Source of the DNA: Jannaschia sp. S6380
GTDB taxonomy: Bacteria; Pseudomonadota; Alphaproteobacteria; Rhodobacterales; Rhodobacteraceae
Reading direction: 5' to 3'
Assembly: GCF_023015695.1 (NCBI RefSeq)
Contig: NZ_JALKAS010000001.1
Location: forward strand, 248,001 to 312,000
Length of the DNA: 64,000 bases
Positions 45,430 through 54,735 of the stretch are shown here, piece after piece. Numbering within the stretch: position 1 is the stretch's first letter; every line of letters begins with the position of its first letter. A program made the translations under genes and the position numbers. Below the pieces are notes generated by a model. That model was not told where the DNA came from. It searched no databases and saw only the letters and a list, made by a program, of their open reading frames with translations.

Positions 45430-47568
45430 TTACTCCGCCGCTTGGAGCGCATCCGTGGGCTCGTCCCCATCGTCGCCGACGTCCGCGTCGGGGTCGATGG
45501 CCAGTTCGCCGTCTTCCGCCGCCGTCTCTGCGATGTCGGGGCTGTCGGGATCGTCAGACAGTGTTTCCCGATCCTCGGACGGGATCTCGGCGTCATCGAT
45601 CGACGTGTTCAACACTACCGCCTCCACGCGTGGCGTGCGCAGCGGCTCGGGCACCCAGCCGCTCTCGGCGAGCAGCGTTTCCGCCTCGCCGGCCATCTCC
45701 GGTTTCTTGAGGTGATCGATGAGTTGCGCCTGCGCGCTGCCCTTCGCCTCCACGACCGCTTGAAGGATCCGCGCCTTCGTCACCCGACCGAGATAGGTAT
45801 CCACGGTCGGTCGCCAGCCCGCCGCCGCCATGTCGAGCCCGGTGGCCTGCGCGATCCGGTCCGCATGGGCGAGCGCGCCGGGACGGCGATGGTAGGCCTC
45901 GTCGACCGCATTCACGGTCAGCCCGACGCAATGGGCGAATAATGCGGTCCGGCTCTCCGCATCGAAACCCGCCAGCGCGTCCCAGAGATCACCGGACGCC
46001 TTCGGCAGCTGTGCCGCCCAGCTCTCATGCCGCGCGTCGATTTCCTGCGCCGACGCGCTTTCGGCGAGGCCGGGCGCCTGCGCGCCGAACCCGGCCGACT
46101 TCGCGTCGATCTCGAGGCAGGTATCCGGCGCGTAGCGGTAGAAGAGCTTCAGGCACATTGCGTGCAGCGCGGCGCGGAACGCCAGGTCCGGATCGCCCGC
46201 CAGCGCGTTGCGCAAGGCCAGCGTCCGATGGGCGGTCAGTTCGGCCACGAGCCGGTCCGGCAGCGGCTTGATGCCGTCTTCCTCGGGCGCATCGTCCGGC
46301 GCGGGCGTCTCGGCGTCGTGAGGCATCGTCGCCTCTCCGTTCGCCATCCGCGCCCCGGCATCGTCGGCACCTGCCTCCGGTTGCTCGATCGGCACCTCGT
46401 CTTCCGGCCGCACATAGCCGCGCTCGATCCGCAGAGTGCCGTCGTGGTCCAGGCTGACGAAGGCGCCCCCGCGGGCCATCTCCTCGGCATCGAAGGTCAG
46501 GGGACGGTCCCGGTAGGCCTCCATCGCGTCCTCGATCTCGCCGAGACGGGCATCGACCGCGTCGGGCAGTTCTTCGGCGCCGTCGTACTGATCCTCGAGT
46601 TGATCGTATTCCGCCTGCAGCGCCTCATAGGCGGCGGTCTCCTCGTCGGTCGGCTCCACGGGGTCGCCGATCAATCGGCGCAGGCCGAAGCTGTGGCCAT
46701 AAGCGAAGTCCGGGGCGGTCTCGACCCATTTCCAGCCCTCGGCCGCGATCTCAGTCGCGGCGTCGCTCAGCCCTTCGGCGACCATCCGGTCGAGCAGCCC
46801 CGCATCCTGCAGCCAGCCGCCATCGTCGGATTGGAACAGGTCGCGCAGGATCGCGCCACCGGCCTCCACGTAGGCCTCCAATCCGACGAACCGGGCCCGT
46901 TTGTCGGACGCGCGCACGGTCGCCTCGGTCAGCATCCGCCGGATCGTGTAGGGCTCCTTCGAATAGCCCTGCGCGATGGCGGCCCAGACCTGTTCCTGGC
47001 GTTCGTGGTCGGGATTGACAGTGAAGGCCATCAGCTGCTCGAGTGTCATGTCATCCTCGGCGTAGATATCGAGCAGGGCTGGAGCGACCGAGGCCAGCTT
47101 CAGCCGCTGCTTCACGACGCCGGTCGAGACGAAGAACGCGGCCGCAATCTCCTCCTCTCCTGTGCCGCGCTCGCGCATGGCCTGGAAGGCGCGGAACTGG
47201 TCCAGCGGGTGCAGCGGTGCGCGCTGGATGTTCTCCGCGAGACTGTCCTCCTCGGCGATACCGTCCGTGCGCAGGATGCAGGGGACGGGGGCTGTCTTGT
47301 TGAGGCGCTTCTGCTTGACGAGCAACTCCAGCGCCCGGAAGCGCCGTCCGCCCGCGGGGATCTCGTAAAGGCCGGTCTTGGCACCGCTATCGTCCAGCAG
47401 GGGCCGCACGGTGAGGCTGGCGAGCAGCGTGCGTCGAGCGATGTCTTCGGCCAGCTCTTCGATCGAGACGCCGGCCTTGATGTGCCGGACATTGGCCTGG
47501 CTGAGCCGTAGCTTGTCGAAGGGGATGTCGCGCGAGGCGCTCAGGGTGATCTTGGTCTTGGCGGTCAT
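45430..47568 (-). CDS. large ParB/RepB-like protein of the element
   Basis: A 712-aa protein. Residues 15-130 form a ParB N-terminal domain (VRHIKAGVSIEELAEDIA, IPAGGRRFRALELL, and EEDSLAENIQRAPLHPLDQFRAF). A KorB/Spo0J-type HTH region follows (EEIAAAFFVSTGVVKQRLKLA). The C-terminal 450 residues are acidic and contain coiled-coil stretches; this long form is typical of these elements, not of chromosomal ParB. It probably acts in partition or regulation. The start at 47568 lies next to a structured leader shared with the DUF932 gene. Confidence 0.85.
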   Translation of the reverse strand: MTAKTKITLSASRDIPFDKLRLSQANVRHIKAGVSIEELAEDIARRTLLASLTVRPLLDDSGAKTGLYEIPAGGRRFRALELLVKQKRLNKTAPVPCILRTDGIAEEDSLAENIQRAPLHPLDQFRAFQAMRERGTGEEEIAAAFFVSTGVVKQRLKLASVAPALLDIYAEDDMTLEQLMAFTVNPDHERQEQVWAAIAQGYSKEPYTIRRMLTEATVRASDKRARFVGLEAYVEAGGAILRDLFQSDDGGWLQDAGLLDRMVAEGLSDAATEIAAEGWKWVETAPDFAYGHSFGLRRLIGDPVEPTDEETAAYEALQAEYDQLEDQYDGAEELPDAVDARLGEIEDAMEAYRDRPLTFDAEEMARGGAFVSLDHDGTLRIERGYVRPEDEVPIEQPEAGADDAGARMANGEATMPHDAETPAPDDAPEEDGIKPLPDRLVAELTAHRTLALRNALAGDPDLAFRAALHAMCLKLFYRYAPDTCLEIDAKSAGFGAQAPGLAESASAQEIDARHESWAAQLPKASGDLWDALAGFDAESRTALFAHCVGLTVNAVDEAYHRRPGALAHADRIAQATGLDMAAAGWRPTVDTYLGRVTKARILQAVVEAKGSAQAQLIDHLKKPEMAGEAETLLAESGWVPEPLRTPRVEAVVLNTSIDDAEIPSEDRETLSDDPDSPDIAETAAEDGELAIDPDADVGDDGDEPTDALQAAE

Positions 47569-47573
47569 GGACC

Positions 47574-47628
47574 TTCTCCGTGACGGATCGGCCGGGAGCC
47601 ACCCTCCCGACCTTTCGAACCCGTCACG
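47574..47628 (-). promoter_or_regulatory. structured leader of the ParB-like gene
   Basis: Outer arms CGTGACGG (47628-47621 on the minus strand) and CCGTCACG (47586-47579) enclose an inner hairpin GGGAG-GGTGG-CTCCC. The outer 3' arm abuts the ribosome site GGAGA just before the ATG, so folding could hide it. The element recurs before the DUF932 gene. Confidence 0.55.
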
Positions 47629-47737
47629 AAAACCCCCTCCACCCTCTTTCTCTCCGGCCGGGACCCGGCCGCGAAGAATACGCCCGGGATCGGAGGGCGA
47701 AAGGCGGAGGAGGCGACGCACCGGCTGGCGTCCGGGC

Positions 47738-48934
47738 TCAGGCCGCGCGTTCGAGCAGCGCCTTCGCCCGCCCCTCCATCGCGAGCCGCGCATCCTGCTG
47801 CGTCTTCGTTCCCGCGACCGCCGTGATCCCCTGCACGAAGTCGAAGACGCTCTCCGGCGGATGGCCTTCCTCGGTCAAGACCGTCTCGACGATCTTCGAG
47901 GTCTCCGCCTTGCCGAAACCCCGCTTGCGCAGGAAATCGGTCCGGTCTTCGTCGGTGCGGGCGACGATCCGCTCGCGCGCGGCCCGGATGCCCTGGATGA
48001 AGGGCGCGGGCGAGGACTCTGCGAAGGACGCGAGGGCAGGGGCCGCCTCGCGGGCGAAGCGGTTCGCGGCGTGCTTGGAATGTCGGATCCTGATCTCCTG
48101 GAAGTCCTCGACGCCCCAGAGATTGCGGTTCTGGCACACGGCGCGGAGATAGAAACTGGCGATGCCGAGCGTCTTCGCGCCGACCTCCGAGTTCCAGCAG
48201 TAGAACCCCCGGAAGAACAGGTCCGGTGAGCCGTCCGGCAATGTCCCGGCCTCGATCGGATTGCGATCGTCGACGAGAAACAGGAACACGTCCCGATCCG
48301 AGGCATAGAGCGTCGTCGTGTCCTTGGTCACGTCGACATTCGGATTGTAGATACCCGTCGACCAGTCGAGCACGCCCGGAACCTTCCAGCGCGTATCGCT
48401 GACGCCATCGCCCGCGATCCGCTGAACGGCCGACACCAGCTCATGATCGTAGATCCGGCCGTAATCGGGACCGGTGACGGCCCGCAGTTCGGCGCGTCCG
48501 TCGGTGGTCTCGAGCATTTTGACCTGTTCAGCGTGATGCGAGGTCAGGCCGTATTGCAGGTTGATCCCCGCAAGCGCCGCCGGCAGCTGGCGCAGATAGG
48601 TCGCCGGTGCACCCACGAGGCTCGTGAGCTGGCCGAAGCTCCAATGGGTCGGGGCAATCGGCCCGTCGGCTCCGGGCACGATCAGCGCCAGCGCCTCGGG
48701 GTCGTCGCGACTGGCCTCGACGCGGATCGCTGCGCTCTCGACGATGCGCGTCCGGCTCCGCTCTGCGCGCCCCTTGACCGCCGCCTGCAGCGCCGACAGC
48801 GACAGGTAGCGCTGGTCGTCGGGGCGCGCGAACCATTCCGACGAGACGCGGCCGTCGTGGCCTCCGCGGGACACATCCACCCTGTAGCCGCTCGACGCGT
48901 TGCGAGGGCCGTCCTGAACTTCGATATCGGTCAT
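47738..48934 (-). CDS. DUF932 protein
   Basis: A 398-aa protein of the DUF932 family, recognised by FGQLTSLVGAPATYLRQLP, AVTGPDYGRIYDHELVSAV and the core DVFLFLVDDRNPIEAG with FFRGFYCWNSEVG. DUF932 proteins are common on plasmids and phages and are thought to be DNA-associated; the function is not established. It is transcribed toward the ParB-like gene with 170 bases between, and shares its leader. Confidence 0.88.
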   Translation of the reverse strand: MTDIEVQDGPRNASSGYRVDVSRGGHDGRVSSEWFARPDDQRYLSLSALQAAVKGRAERSRTRIVESAAIRVEASRDDPEALALIVPGADGPIAPTHWSFGQLTSLVGAPATYLRQLPAALAGINLQYGLTSHHAEQVKMLETTDGRAELRAVTGPDYGRIYDHELVSAVQRIAGDGVSDTRWKVPGVLDWSTGIYNPNVDVTKDTTTLYASDRDVFLFLVDDRNPIEAGTLPDGSPDLFFRGFYCWNSEVGAKTLGIASFYLRAVCQNRNLWGVEDFQEIRIRHSKHAANRFAREAAPALASFAESSPAPFIQGIRAARERIVARTDEDRTDFLRKRGFGKAETSKIVETVLTEEGHPPESVFDFVQGITAVAGTKTQQDARLAMEGRAKALLERAA

Positions 48935-48942
48935 GTCGTAAT

Positions 48943-48993
48943 CTCCGTGACGGGCGGCCGCGAGGAACTCTCCCGACCTCCAGACCCGTCACG
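48943..48993 (-). promoter_or_regulatory. structured leader of the DUF932 gene, second copy
   Basis: Arms CGTGACGGG (48993-48985, minus strand) and CCCGTCACG (48954-48946) are perfect over 9 bp and enclose GGGAG-AGTT-CCTC. The 3' arm runs into GGAGA, 9 bases before the ATG. It matches the leader at 47574-47628 in order, spacing and inner hairpin. Confidence 0.55.
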
Positions 48994-49137
48994 GCGACAG
49001 CCGCAGGCCTCTGACTCTCGGACTGAAACGCGCGCGCTACGATCAGTTTCCGTACTACGACGGGAGATGCCTTCTCGATTTAATGATCAAGCTGATCGAC
49101 AGTCTCCATCGAGGTTGTCGAAGGAGACACTCTTGAT

Positions 49138-49386
49138 ATGCTGGAGCGAAAGTCGGCGAACAGTAGCTATTGCTTGCCCCCGGAGCGGCGCGGCCTTTCC
49201 CGGCGCGAGGCTGCCGAGTACATTGGAGTGGGTGCGTCGAAATTCGACGCGTTGACGGCGGATGGCCGGATGCCGCCACCAAAGCGCATCGATGGCCGCC
49301 GGGTCTGGGATCGAAAGCAAGTCGACCGAGCCTTTGATCGTCTCGAAGGCGGAGCAGAAATGGTAGATAACCCGTGGGACAAATAG
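49138..49386 (+). CDS. small excisionase-like HTH protein
   Basis: An 82-aa protein with an AlpA/MerR-type HTH: RGLSRREAAEYIGVGASKFDAL, then a wing PPPKRIDGRRVWDRKQVDRAF. It lies 13 bases before the integrase and on the same strand, the usual place for an excisionase or directionality factor. Confidence 0.75.
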   Translation: MLERKSANSSYCLPPERRGLSRREAAEYIGVGASKFDALTADGRMPPPKRIDGRRVWDRKQVDRAFDRLEGGAEMVDNPWDK

Positions 49387-49399
49387 GCCTCTCGCTGAC

Positions 49400-50623
49400 A
49401 TGAAGATGCGCCGCATGAAATATGTGGTGGAGGACACCGATCGTCATGGCAACGTTCGCATTTATTATCGGCCGCCGGGACAGCGGAAGACCAGGTTGCG
49501 AGGTCCGGTCGGTTCGCCCGAATTTCTTTCAGATTATCAGGCAGCCGCATCGGCACAGAAACAGTCTTCCAGAAATCGTGCTGCAACGGGGGCCAAGAAG
49601 GTTCAGCCGAAGACGCTTCGTTGGCTCTGCGTCCAATACTTCAAATCGCCGATGTATCGGCAGCTTGATCCCTCGACGCGCCGAACCCGTCGTTCCATCC
49701 TCGAGAGATTTTGCGATACGAACAACGATGGCGATAAGCCTTACGCGTTTCTCCTGCCGCGACATGTGAGATCGCGCCGAGATGCGATGATGGATACGCC
49801 GTCAGCGGCGAACACGATGATCAAGACCCTGCGCCAGCTCTTTAGATTTGCCACGCGTTACGACCTTCACGACACCAATCCAGCTGGGCAGGTCGAGTAT
49901 CTTGCGACGAACGCCGATGGATATCATTCATGGACGCTCGACGAAATCGAGGCCTACGAGCTGACCCACCCGGTTGGAAGCATGGCCCGGCTGGCGTTGT
50001 CTTTAGCGCTCTACACCGGCCAGCGCCGATCCGACCTGGTTCGGTTTGGCTGGCAGGATCTCCGGCAAGGCAGCGATGGGGTCCTGTGGTTGTCGTTCAC
50101 CCAGCACAAGGGACGCAACCGGCATCCGATCACCCTCGAGATCCCGATCATCCCGGAATTGCAGTGCCATCTAGCAACTGAGGGGACTGGCGATACGACG
50201 TTCCTCGTGAACGATTATGGCCGTCCATTCACGGCGGCTGGGTTTGGCAACAGGTTCCGCAAATGGTGTGACGCGGCGAACCTGGGAAACTGCTCGGTGC
50301 ACGGTCTCCGCAAGGCCGCCGCTGCGCGTCTGGCGGAGCTCGGGTGCAGCGAGTTCGAGATCATGGCGATCACCGGCCACCAGACATCCAAGGAGGTGAC
50401 GCGCTACACGAAGGGGGCGTCCCAGAAGTTGCGCGCTGCCAGCGCGCTTCGGAAGCTCACTGGACCGACATCCGCCACGAAAAGTGTCCCACTTTTCACG
50501 GCCCAACCGACCGGTGGGACTATTTCTAGTCCTAAGCCTATGATAATAAAGGATAATTTTGAAAAGTGGCAGCCCGTAGGGGAATCGAACCCCTCTTTCC
50601 AGGTTGAAAACCTGGCGTCCTAA
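49400..50623 (+). CDS. int: tyrosine-type integrase of the element
   Basis: A 407-aa tyrosine recombinase. An N-terminal arm-binding region (about 1-60) and core-binding domain (80-175) precede the catalytic domain with TGQRRSDL (Arg), HKGRNRHP, HGLRKAAAARL (His-x-x-Arg), TGHQTSKE (His) and RYTKGA (nucleophilic Tyr). The last 20 or so residues (from about KWQPVGESNP) are encoded by the tRNA-Glu gene itself read on the opposite strand. That shows integration into that tRNA and the stop at 50623 is supplied by it. Confidence 0.92.
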   Translation: MKMRRMKYVVEDTDRHGNVRIYYRPPGQRKTRLRGPVGSPEFLSDYQAAASAQKQSSRNRAATGAKKVQPKTLRWLCVQYFKSPMYRQLDPSTRRTRRSILERFCDTNNDGDKPYAFLLPRHVRSRRDAMMDTPSAANTMIKTLRQLFRFATRYDLHDTNPAGQVEYLATNADGYHSWTLDEIEAYELTHPVGSMARLALSLALYTGQRRSDLVRFGWQDLRQGSDGVLWLSFTQHKGRNRHPITLEIPIIPELQCHLATEGTGDTTFLVNDYGRPFTAAGFGNRFRKWCDAANLGNCSVHGLRKAAAARLAELGCSEFEIMAITGHQTSKEVTRYTKGASQKLRAASALRKLTGPTSATKSVPLFTAQPTGGTISSPKPMIIKDNFEKWQPVGESNPSFQVENLAS

Positions 50624-50641
50624 CCGATAGACGAACGGGCC
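50567..50641 (-). tRNA. tRNA-Glu (UUC anticodon), attachment site of the element
   Basis: A full cloverleaf on the minus strand: acceptor arm GGCCCGT / ACGGGCT, D-arm, anticodon arm CCAGG-TTTTCAA-CCTGG (anticodon TTC), T-arm GGGG-TTCGATT-CCCC and an encoded CCA at 50569-50567. Its 3' end faces the integrase. The integrase open frame overlaps it, so the element's right attachment site is inside this gene. Confidence 0.96.
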
Positions 50642-50851
50642 ACGTTTCGGCGTGAGGGGTGTTTAGGCGAGGGGTTGGGGCGCCGCAAGGCTTTTTCTCC
50701 GGTTTTCGCGAGGAGATTCGACGCTCTGCGCGGCAGCGATCCGGTGCCGTCATCCGCGCCCTGACCGGCGGCATTTCGGCGGAGGAGAGGGTCTTCGTCC
50801 TGATTGGTTTCCGGGCCGTTGGTCCACCGCGCGAACGGGATGGACCCTGCG

Positions 50852-52603
50852 TCAGGTATCTTCGAGTTCGGACACCACGGCGACGTCCTCCAGTTTCAGC
50901 TGGATGGCTTCGCGCCCTTGCCACCGATTCATCTCCAGACGTCCCGCGACATGCAGGGGGGCGCCCGCGGCGCGATCGATGGCGTTCGACACGCCGTTTC
51001 CGCCGGCCCCGAAGGCGATCGCGTCCAATCGAGTTGGCCCGCCATCCGTGAACGTCACCTTCAGATGACCGTCACCGACCGGCCGCGCATGCGCCACACG
51101 CAGATCGGGAAACGCGAAACGCGGGGCGGGGGCGCCCTGTCCGAAGGGGCCGGCGGTCTCGAGCATATCTACCAGATCGCGCGTCGCCGCACCGGGCATC
51201 AGCGTCCCGTCGAGATGCAGGTCACGCGGGCCATCGCGGCCCGCACCTTGGCGGGCGAGCAGTTCGGCCAACCGTTCCATCGCCGGTTCGAGCTTGCCCG
51301 CCTCGACCGTTAACCCGGCCGCCATTCGGTGCCCGCCGCCCTTGAGAAGCAACCCTTCGGCAACCAGACGCTGCACCGAGGCGCCGAGGTCGACGCCCGC
51401 GACGGACCGGGCGGATCCCTGACCCTTTCCGTCCTGGCCCAGGCCGATGACGACCGCCGGACGATTCAACGCCTCCTTCAGGCGCGAGGCGACGATGCCG
51501 ACCACGCCGGGATGCCAGCCGTCGCCCACCGCCCATGCCAATGGTCCGCCGCGTGCCTCGGCCTGGGCCAGTGCGGCTTCGGTCACCTGCATCTCGATGG
51601 CGCGGCGTTCGGCGTTCAACGCGTCAAGTCGCTGCGCCAGGGCCTCGGCCTCGGCATCCGAGGTCGTCGAAAGGAGGCGCGCGCCCAGATCGGCGGCACC
51701 GATCCGTCCGCCGGCATTGATGCGCGGCCCGAGGAGATAGCCGAGGTGATATCCGGTCGGCGGCCCGTCCATACGGGCGACGTCGGCCAGCGCCCGCAGG
51801 CCCGGCCGCGCGCGGTTGCGCAGCACGCGAAGGCCTTGCTGCACCAGCGCGCGGTTCACCCCCAGCAGCGGCGCCACATCGGCCACGGTCGCCAGCGCCA
51901 CAAGATCCAGAAGCGCCATCAGGTCAGGGCAGGGAGCCCCCTGCGCGCGGCGGCGGCGGTTCGCCTCCACCAGCGTCAGGAAGACGACGGCGGCCGCGCA
52001 GAGATGGCCCAGCTCTCCGGTCTCGTCCATGCGGTTGGGGTTCACCACGGCGAGGACCGGCGGAAGCGTTTCGCCCCCGAGATGGTGGTCGAGCACGATG
52101 ACGTCGGTGCCCTTGGCCGCCGACAGCGCCGCATGCGCGAGGGTTCCGCAATCAACGCAGACGATCAGGTCATGGTCGGCCGCCAGGTGCGCGATCGCCT
52201 TGGGGTTCGGCCCATATCCCTCGTCGATCCGGTCGGGAACATAGAGCGTCGCCGCATGCCCCAGGTCGCGCAGCCACCAGACCAACAGGGCAGCGGACGC
52301 GCCCCCGTCCACGTCGTAATCCGCGAAGATGGCGATCCGATCGCGGGCGTCGACGGCGCGGCACAGGCGTTCGGAGGCGACATCCATGTCGCGCAGACCG
52401 CGCGGATCGGGCAGCAGGTCGCGCAGCTTGGGGTCCAGGAACGCGGCCGCCTCGGCCGCATCCACGCCCCGACGCGCGAGGTGGCGGGCCATGGCCAGCG
52501 GCAGGCCGGTCTGGGCGATCGCCTCGGCCGCGCGGTCGGCGGCCGCATCCGGCCCGACCCAACACCGGCCGGTCGCCGAACGCGCGACGCCCAGCCAGCC
52601 CAT
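50852..52603 (-). CDS. recJ: single-stranded-DNA-specific exonuclease RecJ
   Basis: A 583-aa 5'-3' ssDNA exonuclease of recombination and mismatch repair. DHH-family motifs are DYDVDGG (about 95-101), DCG, LDHHLGG, and the DHHA1 motif GGGHRMAAG (about 455-463), with an OB-type C terminus. It starts 1 base after the glpX stop, so the two are probably co-transcribed. Confidence 0.94.
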   Translation of the reverse strand: MGWLGVARSATGRCWVGPDAAADRAAEAIAQTGLPLAMARHLARRGVDAAEAAAFLDPKLRDLLPDPRGLRDMDVASERLCRAVDARDRIAIFADYDVDGGASAALLVWWLRDLGHAATLYVPDRIDEGYGPNPKAIAHLAADHDLIVCVDCGTLAHAALSAAKGTDVIVLDHHLGGETLPPVLAVVNPNRMDETGELGHLCAAAVVFLTLVEANRRRRAQGAPCPDLMALLDLVALATVADVAPLLGVNRALVQQGLRVLRNRARPGLRALADVARMDGPPTGYHLGYLLGPRINAGGRIGAADLGARLLSTTSDAEAEALAQRLDALNAERRAIEMQVTEAALAQAEARGGPLAWAVGDGWHPGVVGIVASRLKEALNRPAVVIGLGQDGKGQGSARSVAGVDLGASVQRLVAEGLLLKGGGHRMAAGLTVEAGKLEPAMERLAELLARQGAGRDGPRDLHLDGTLMPGAATRDLVDMLETAGPFGQGAPAPRFAFPDLRVAHARPVGDGHLKVTFTDGGPTRLDAIAFGAGGNGVSNAIDRAAGAPLHVAGRLEMNRWQGREAIQLKLEDVAVVSELEDT

Positions 52604-52604
52604 C

Positions 52605-53564
52605 TCAGACGGGGTTGCGATAGACCATCCGGCGAACGGACCCCGTCTTGGACCGCATCAGGATCGTCTCGGCGGTCAGGTACCCGACCTCGCGCTTGAT
52701 GCCGGCCAGGATCGACCCGTCGGTCACGCCCGTGGCGGCGAAGATCACGTCGTCGGTCACCATGTCGTCGCGCGTGTAGACCCGGTCCAGGTTCGTGATG
52801 CCGGCCTTCGCCGCACGGCCCCGTTCGTCGTCATCGCGGAAGGTCAGACGACCGAACATCTGTCCGCCCATGCATTTTAATGCGGCCGCGGCCAGCACGC
52901 CCTCGGGCGCACCGCCGGAACCCATGTACATGTCGATACCGGTGGTCGCGGCCTCGGCACAATGGATGATGCCGGCGACGTCGCCGTCGGTGATCAGACG
53001 GATGGCGGCGCCTGTGCCGCGGATCTCGTCGATCAGGTCCTGGTGGCGCGGCCGTTCCAGCACGCAGACGGTGATATCCTCCGTCGAGCATCCCTTCGCC
53101 GCCGCAAGCGCGTTGACACGTTCGGCCGGCGACATGTCCATGGTGACCACGCCCGTGCGATAGCCGGGACCGATGGCCAGCTTGTCCATGTAGACGTCGG
53201 GCGCATGCAGCATGGATCCGCGCGGACCCATCGCGATGACGGTCAGGGCGTTCGGCATGTCCTTGGCGGTCAGTGTCGTTCCCTCCAGCGGGTCGAGCGC
53301 GATATCCACGTCCGGGCCGTTGCCGGTTCCGACCTTCTCGCCGATGAATAGCATGGGGGCCTCGTCCCGCTCTCCCTCGCCGATGACGACGGTGCCCGAG
53401 ATGTCCAGCAGGTTGAGCTGGTCGCGCATGGCGTTCACGGCGGCCTGGTCGGCGGCCTTCTCGTCACCGCGGCCGATCAGCCGGGCCGAGGCGAGCGCGG
53501 CGGCTTCGGACACGCGGGCGAGGCCCAGTGACAGCATCCGGTCGTTGAAATCGGTCTTTGGCAT
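52605..53564 (-). CDS. glpX: class II fructose-1,6-bisphosphatase GlpX
   Basis: A 319-aa gluconeogenic phosphatase. GEGERDEAPMLFIGE (about 61-75) and DPLEGT (about 91-96) hold the metal ligands; MYMGSGGAPEGVLAAAALK is the substrate loop. It precedes recJ in a leftward operon. Confidence 0.93.
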   Translation of the reverse strand: MPKTDFNDRMLSLGLARVSEAAALASARLIGRGDEKAADQAAVNAMRDQLNLLDISGTVVIGEGERDEAPMLFIGEKVGTGNGPDVDIALDPLEGTTLTAKDMPNALTVIAMGPRGSMLHAPDVYMDKLAIGPGYRTGVVTMDMSPAERVNALAAAKGCSTEDITVCVLERPRHQDLIDEIRGTGAAIRLITDGDVAGIIHCAEAATTGIDMYMGSGGAPEGVLAAAALKCMGGQMFGRLTFRDDDERGRAAKAGITNLDRVYTRDDMVTDDVIFAATGVTDGSILAGIKREVGYLTAETILMRSKTGSVRRMVYRNPV

Positions 53565-53669
53565 CGAGGCAATCCTGGTGGGGGGCGGGTCACCGCCCTG
53601 TTAGCGGGCCGAGCAGCCCGATACAAACCCGATAGCGCAACCACGAGCCAAAGCCCCGGCTTGCAGAGT

Positions 53670-54728
53670 TCAGACGCCTTCGGAAGAGGCCGCCCAGAGG
53701 TTCACGCCCCGATCTCCGGTCAGGGCGTCGATCCGGTTCAGCTCGTCATCCGTGAACGCGAGGTTGTCCACCGCACCGGCGCAATCCACGACCTGTTCCG
53801 GCCGCGACGCGCCGATCAGCGCGCTGGTGACGCCGGCGCGCAGAACCCAGGCCAAGGCCATCTGCGCGAGCGTTTGCCCGCGCGCGACCGCGATGTCGTT
53901 CAACTCATTCAGGGCGGCGACCATTTCGGGCGTGACGCCGTCCGGATCCAGCGACTTGCCCTGCGTGGCCCGGCTGCCGGCGGGCACGCCGCCGAGGTAC
54001 TTGCCGGTCAACAGTCCCTGCGCAAGCGGCGTAAAGGCGATGGATCCGATGCCCAGGTCGCTCAATGCGTCGAGCAGGCCGTCCCGCTCCACCCAGCGGT
54101 TCAGCATGTTATAGCTGGGCTGGTGGATCAGGCAGGGCGTACCAAGGTCCTGCAGGATCGCGGCGGCGGCGCGGGTCCGTTCGGCGTTGTAGCTGCTGAT
54201 CCCGACATAAAGGGCGCGGCCCGACCGCACGATGTGATCCAGCGCCGCCATCGTCTCCTCCAATGGCGTGTTGGGGTCGAAACGATGGCTGTAGAAGATA
54301 TCGACATAATCGAGCCCGAGCCGGCGGAGCGAGGCGTCGCAGGATGCGATCAGGTACTTGCGGCTGCCCCATTCGCCATAGGGTCCGGGCCACATGTCAT
54401 AGCCGGCCTTGGACGAGATGATCATCTCGTCGCGGTAGGGCGCGAAATCCTCGCGCAGGAGGCGACCGAAGGCCAGTTCCGCACTGCCGGGCGGGGGGCC
54501 GTAATTGTTGGCCAGATCGAAATGCGTGATCCCGTGATCGAAGGCCGCGCGACAGATGTCGCGTTTGCGCGCATGGGGCGTGTCGTCGCCGAAATTGTGC
54601 CAAAGCCCGAGCGAGATCGCCGGCAGCCGAAGCCCGGAGGTCCCGCACCGCCGATAGGTCATCCGGTCATAGCGATCGGATGCGGCGCGATAGGCGGGTT
54701 CGAAGGTCTTGGGCTTGCGCGCGGTCAT
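53670..54728 (-). CDS. aldo/keto reductase, YghZ-like
   Basis: A 352-aa NADPH-dependent reductase of the TIM-barrel AKR family. FDLANNYGPPPGSAE carries Asp and the catalytic Tyr, SSKAGY the Lys, and YSHRFDPNTPLEETM the His. The sequence is closest in type to YghZ (L-glyceraldehyde 3-phosphate reductase). It lies 8 bases from hom and is probably co-transcribed. Confidence 0.88.
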   Translation of the reverse strand: MTARKPKTFEPAYRAASDRYDRMTYRRCGTSGLRLPAISLGLWHNFGDDTPHARKRDICRAAFDHGITHFDLANNYGPPPGSAELAFGRLLREDFAPYRDEMIISSKAGYDMWPGPYGEWGSRKYLIASCDASLRRLGLDYVDIFYSHRFDPNTPLEETMAALDHIVRSGRALYVGISSYNAERTRAAAAILQDLGTPCLIHQPSYNMLNRWVERDGLLDALSDLGIGSIAFTPLAQGLLTGKYLGGVPAGSRATQGKSLDPDGVTPEMVAALNELNDIAVARGQTLAQMALAWVLRAGVTSALIGASRPEQVVDCAGAVDNLAFTDDELNRIDALTGDRGVNLWAASSEGV

Positions 54729-54735
54729 CGGAACC

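Noticed and set aside
45430..47568. ParB-like protein as the chromosomal segregation ParB
   Set aside because: At 712 aa it is more than twice the usual length, lies far from any gidAB-like context and has the long acidic C terminus found on mobile elements.
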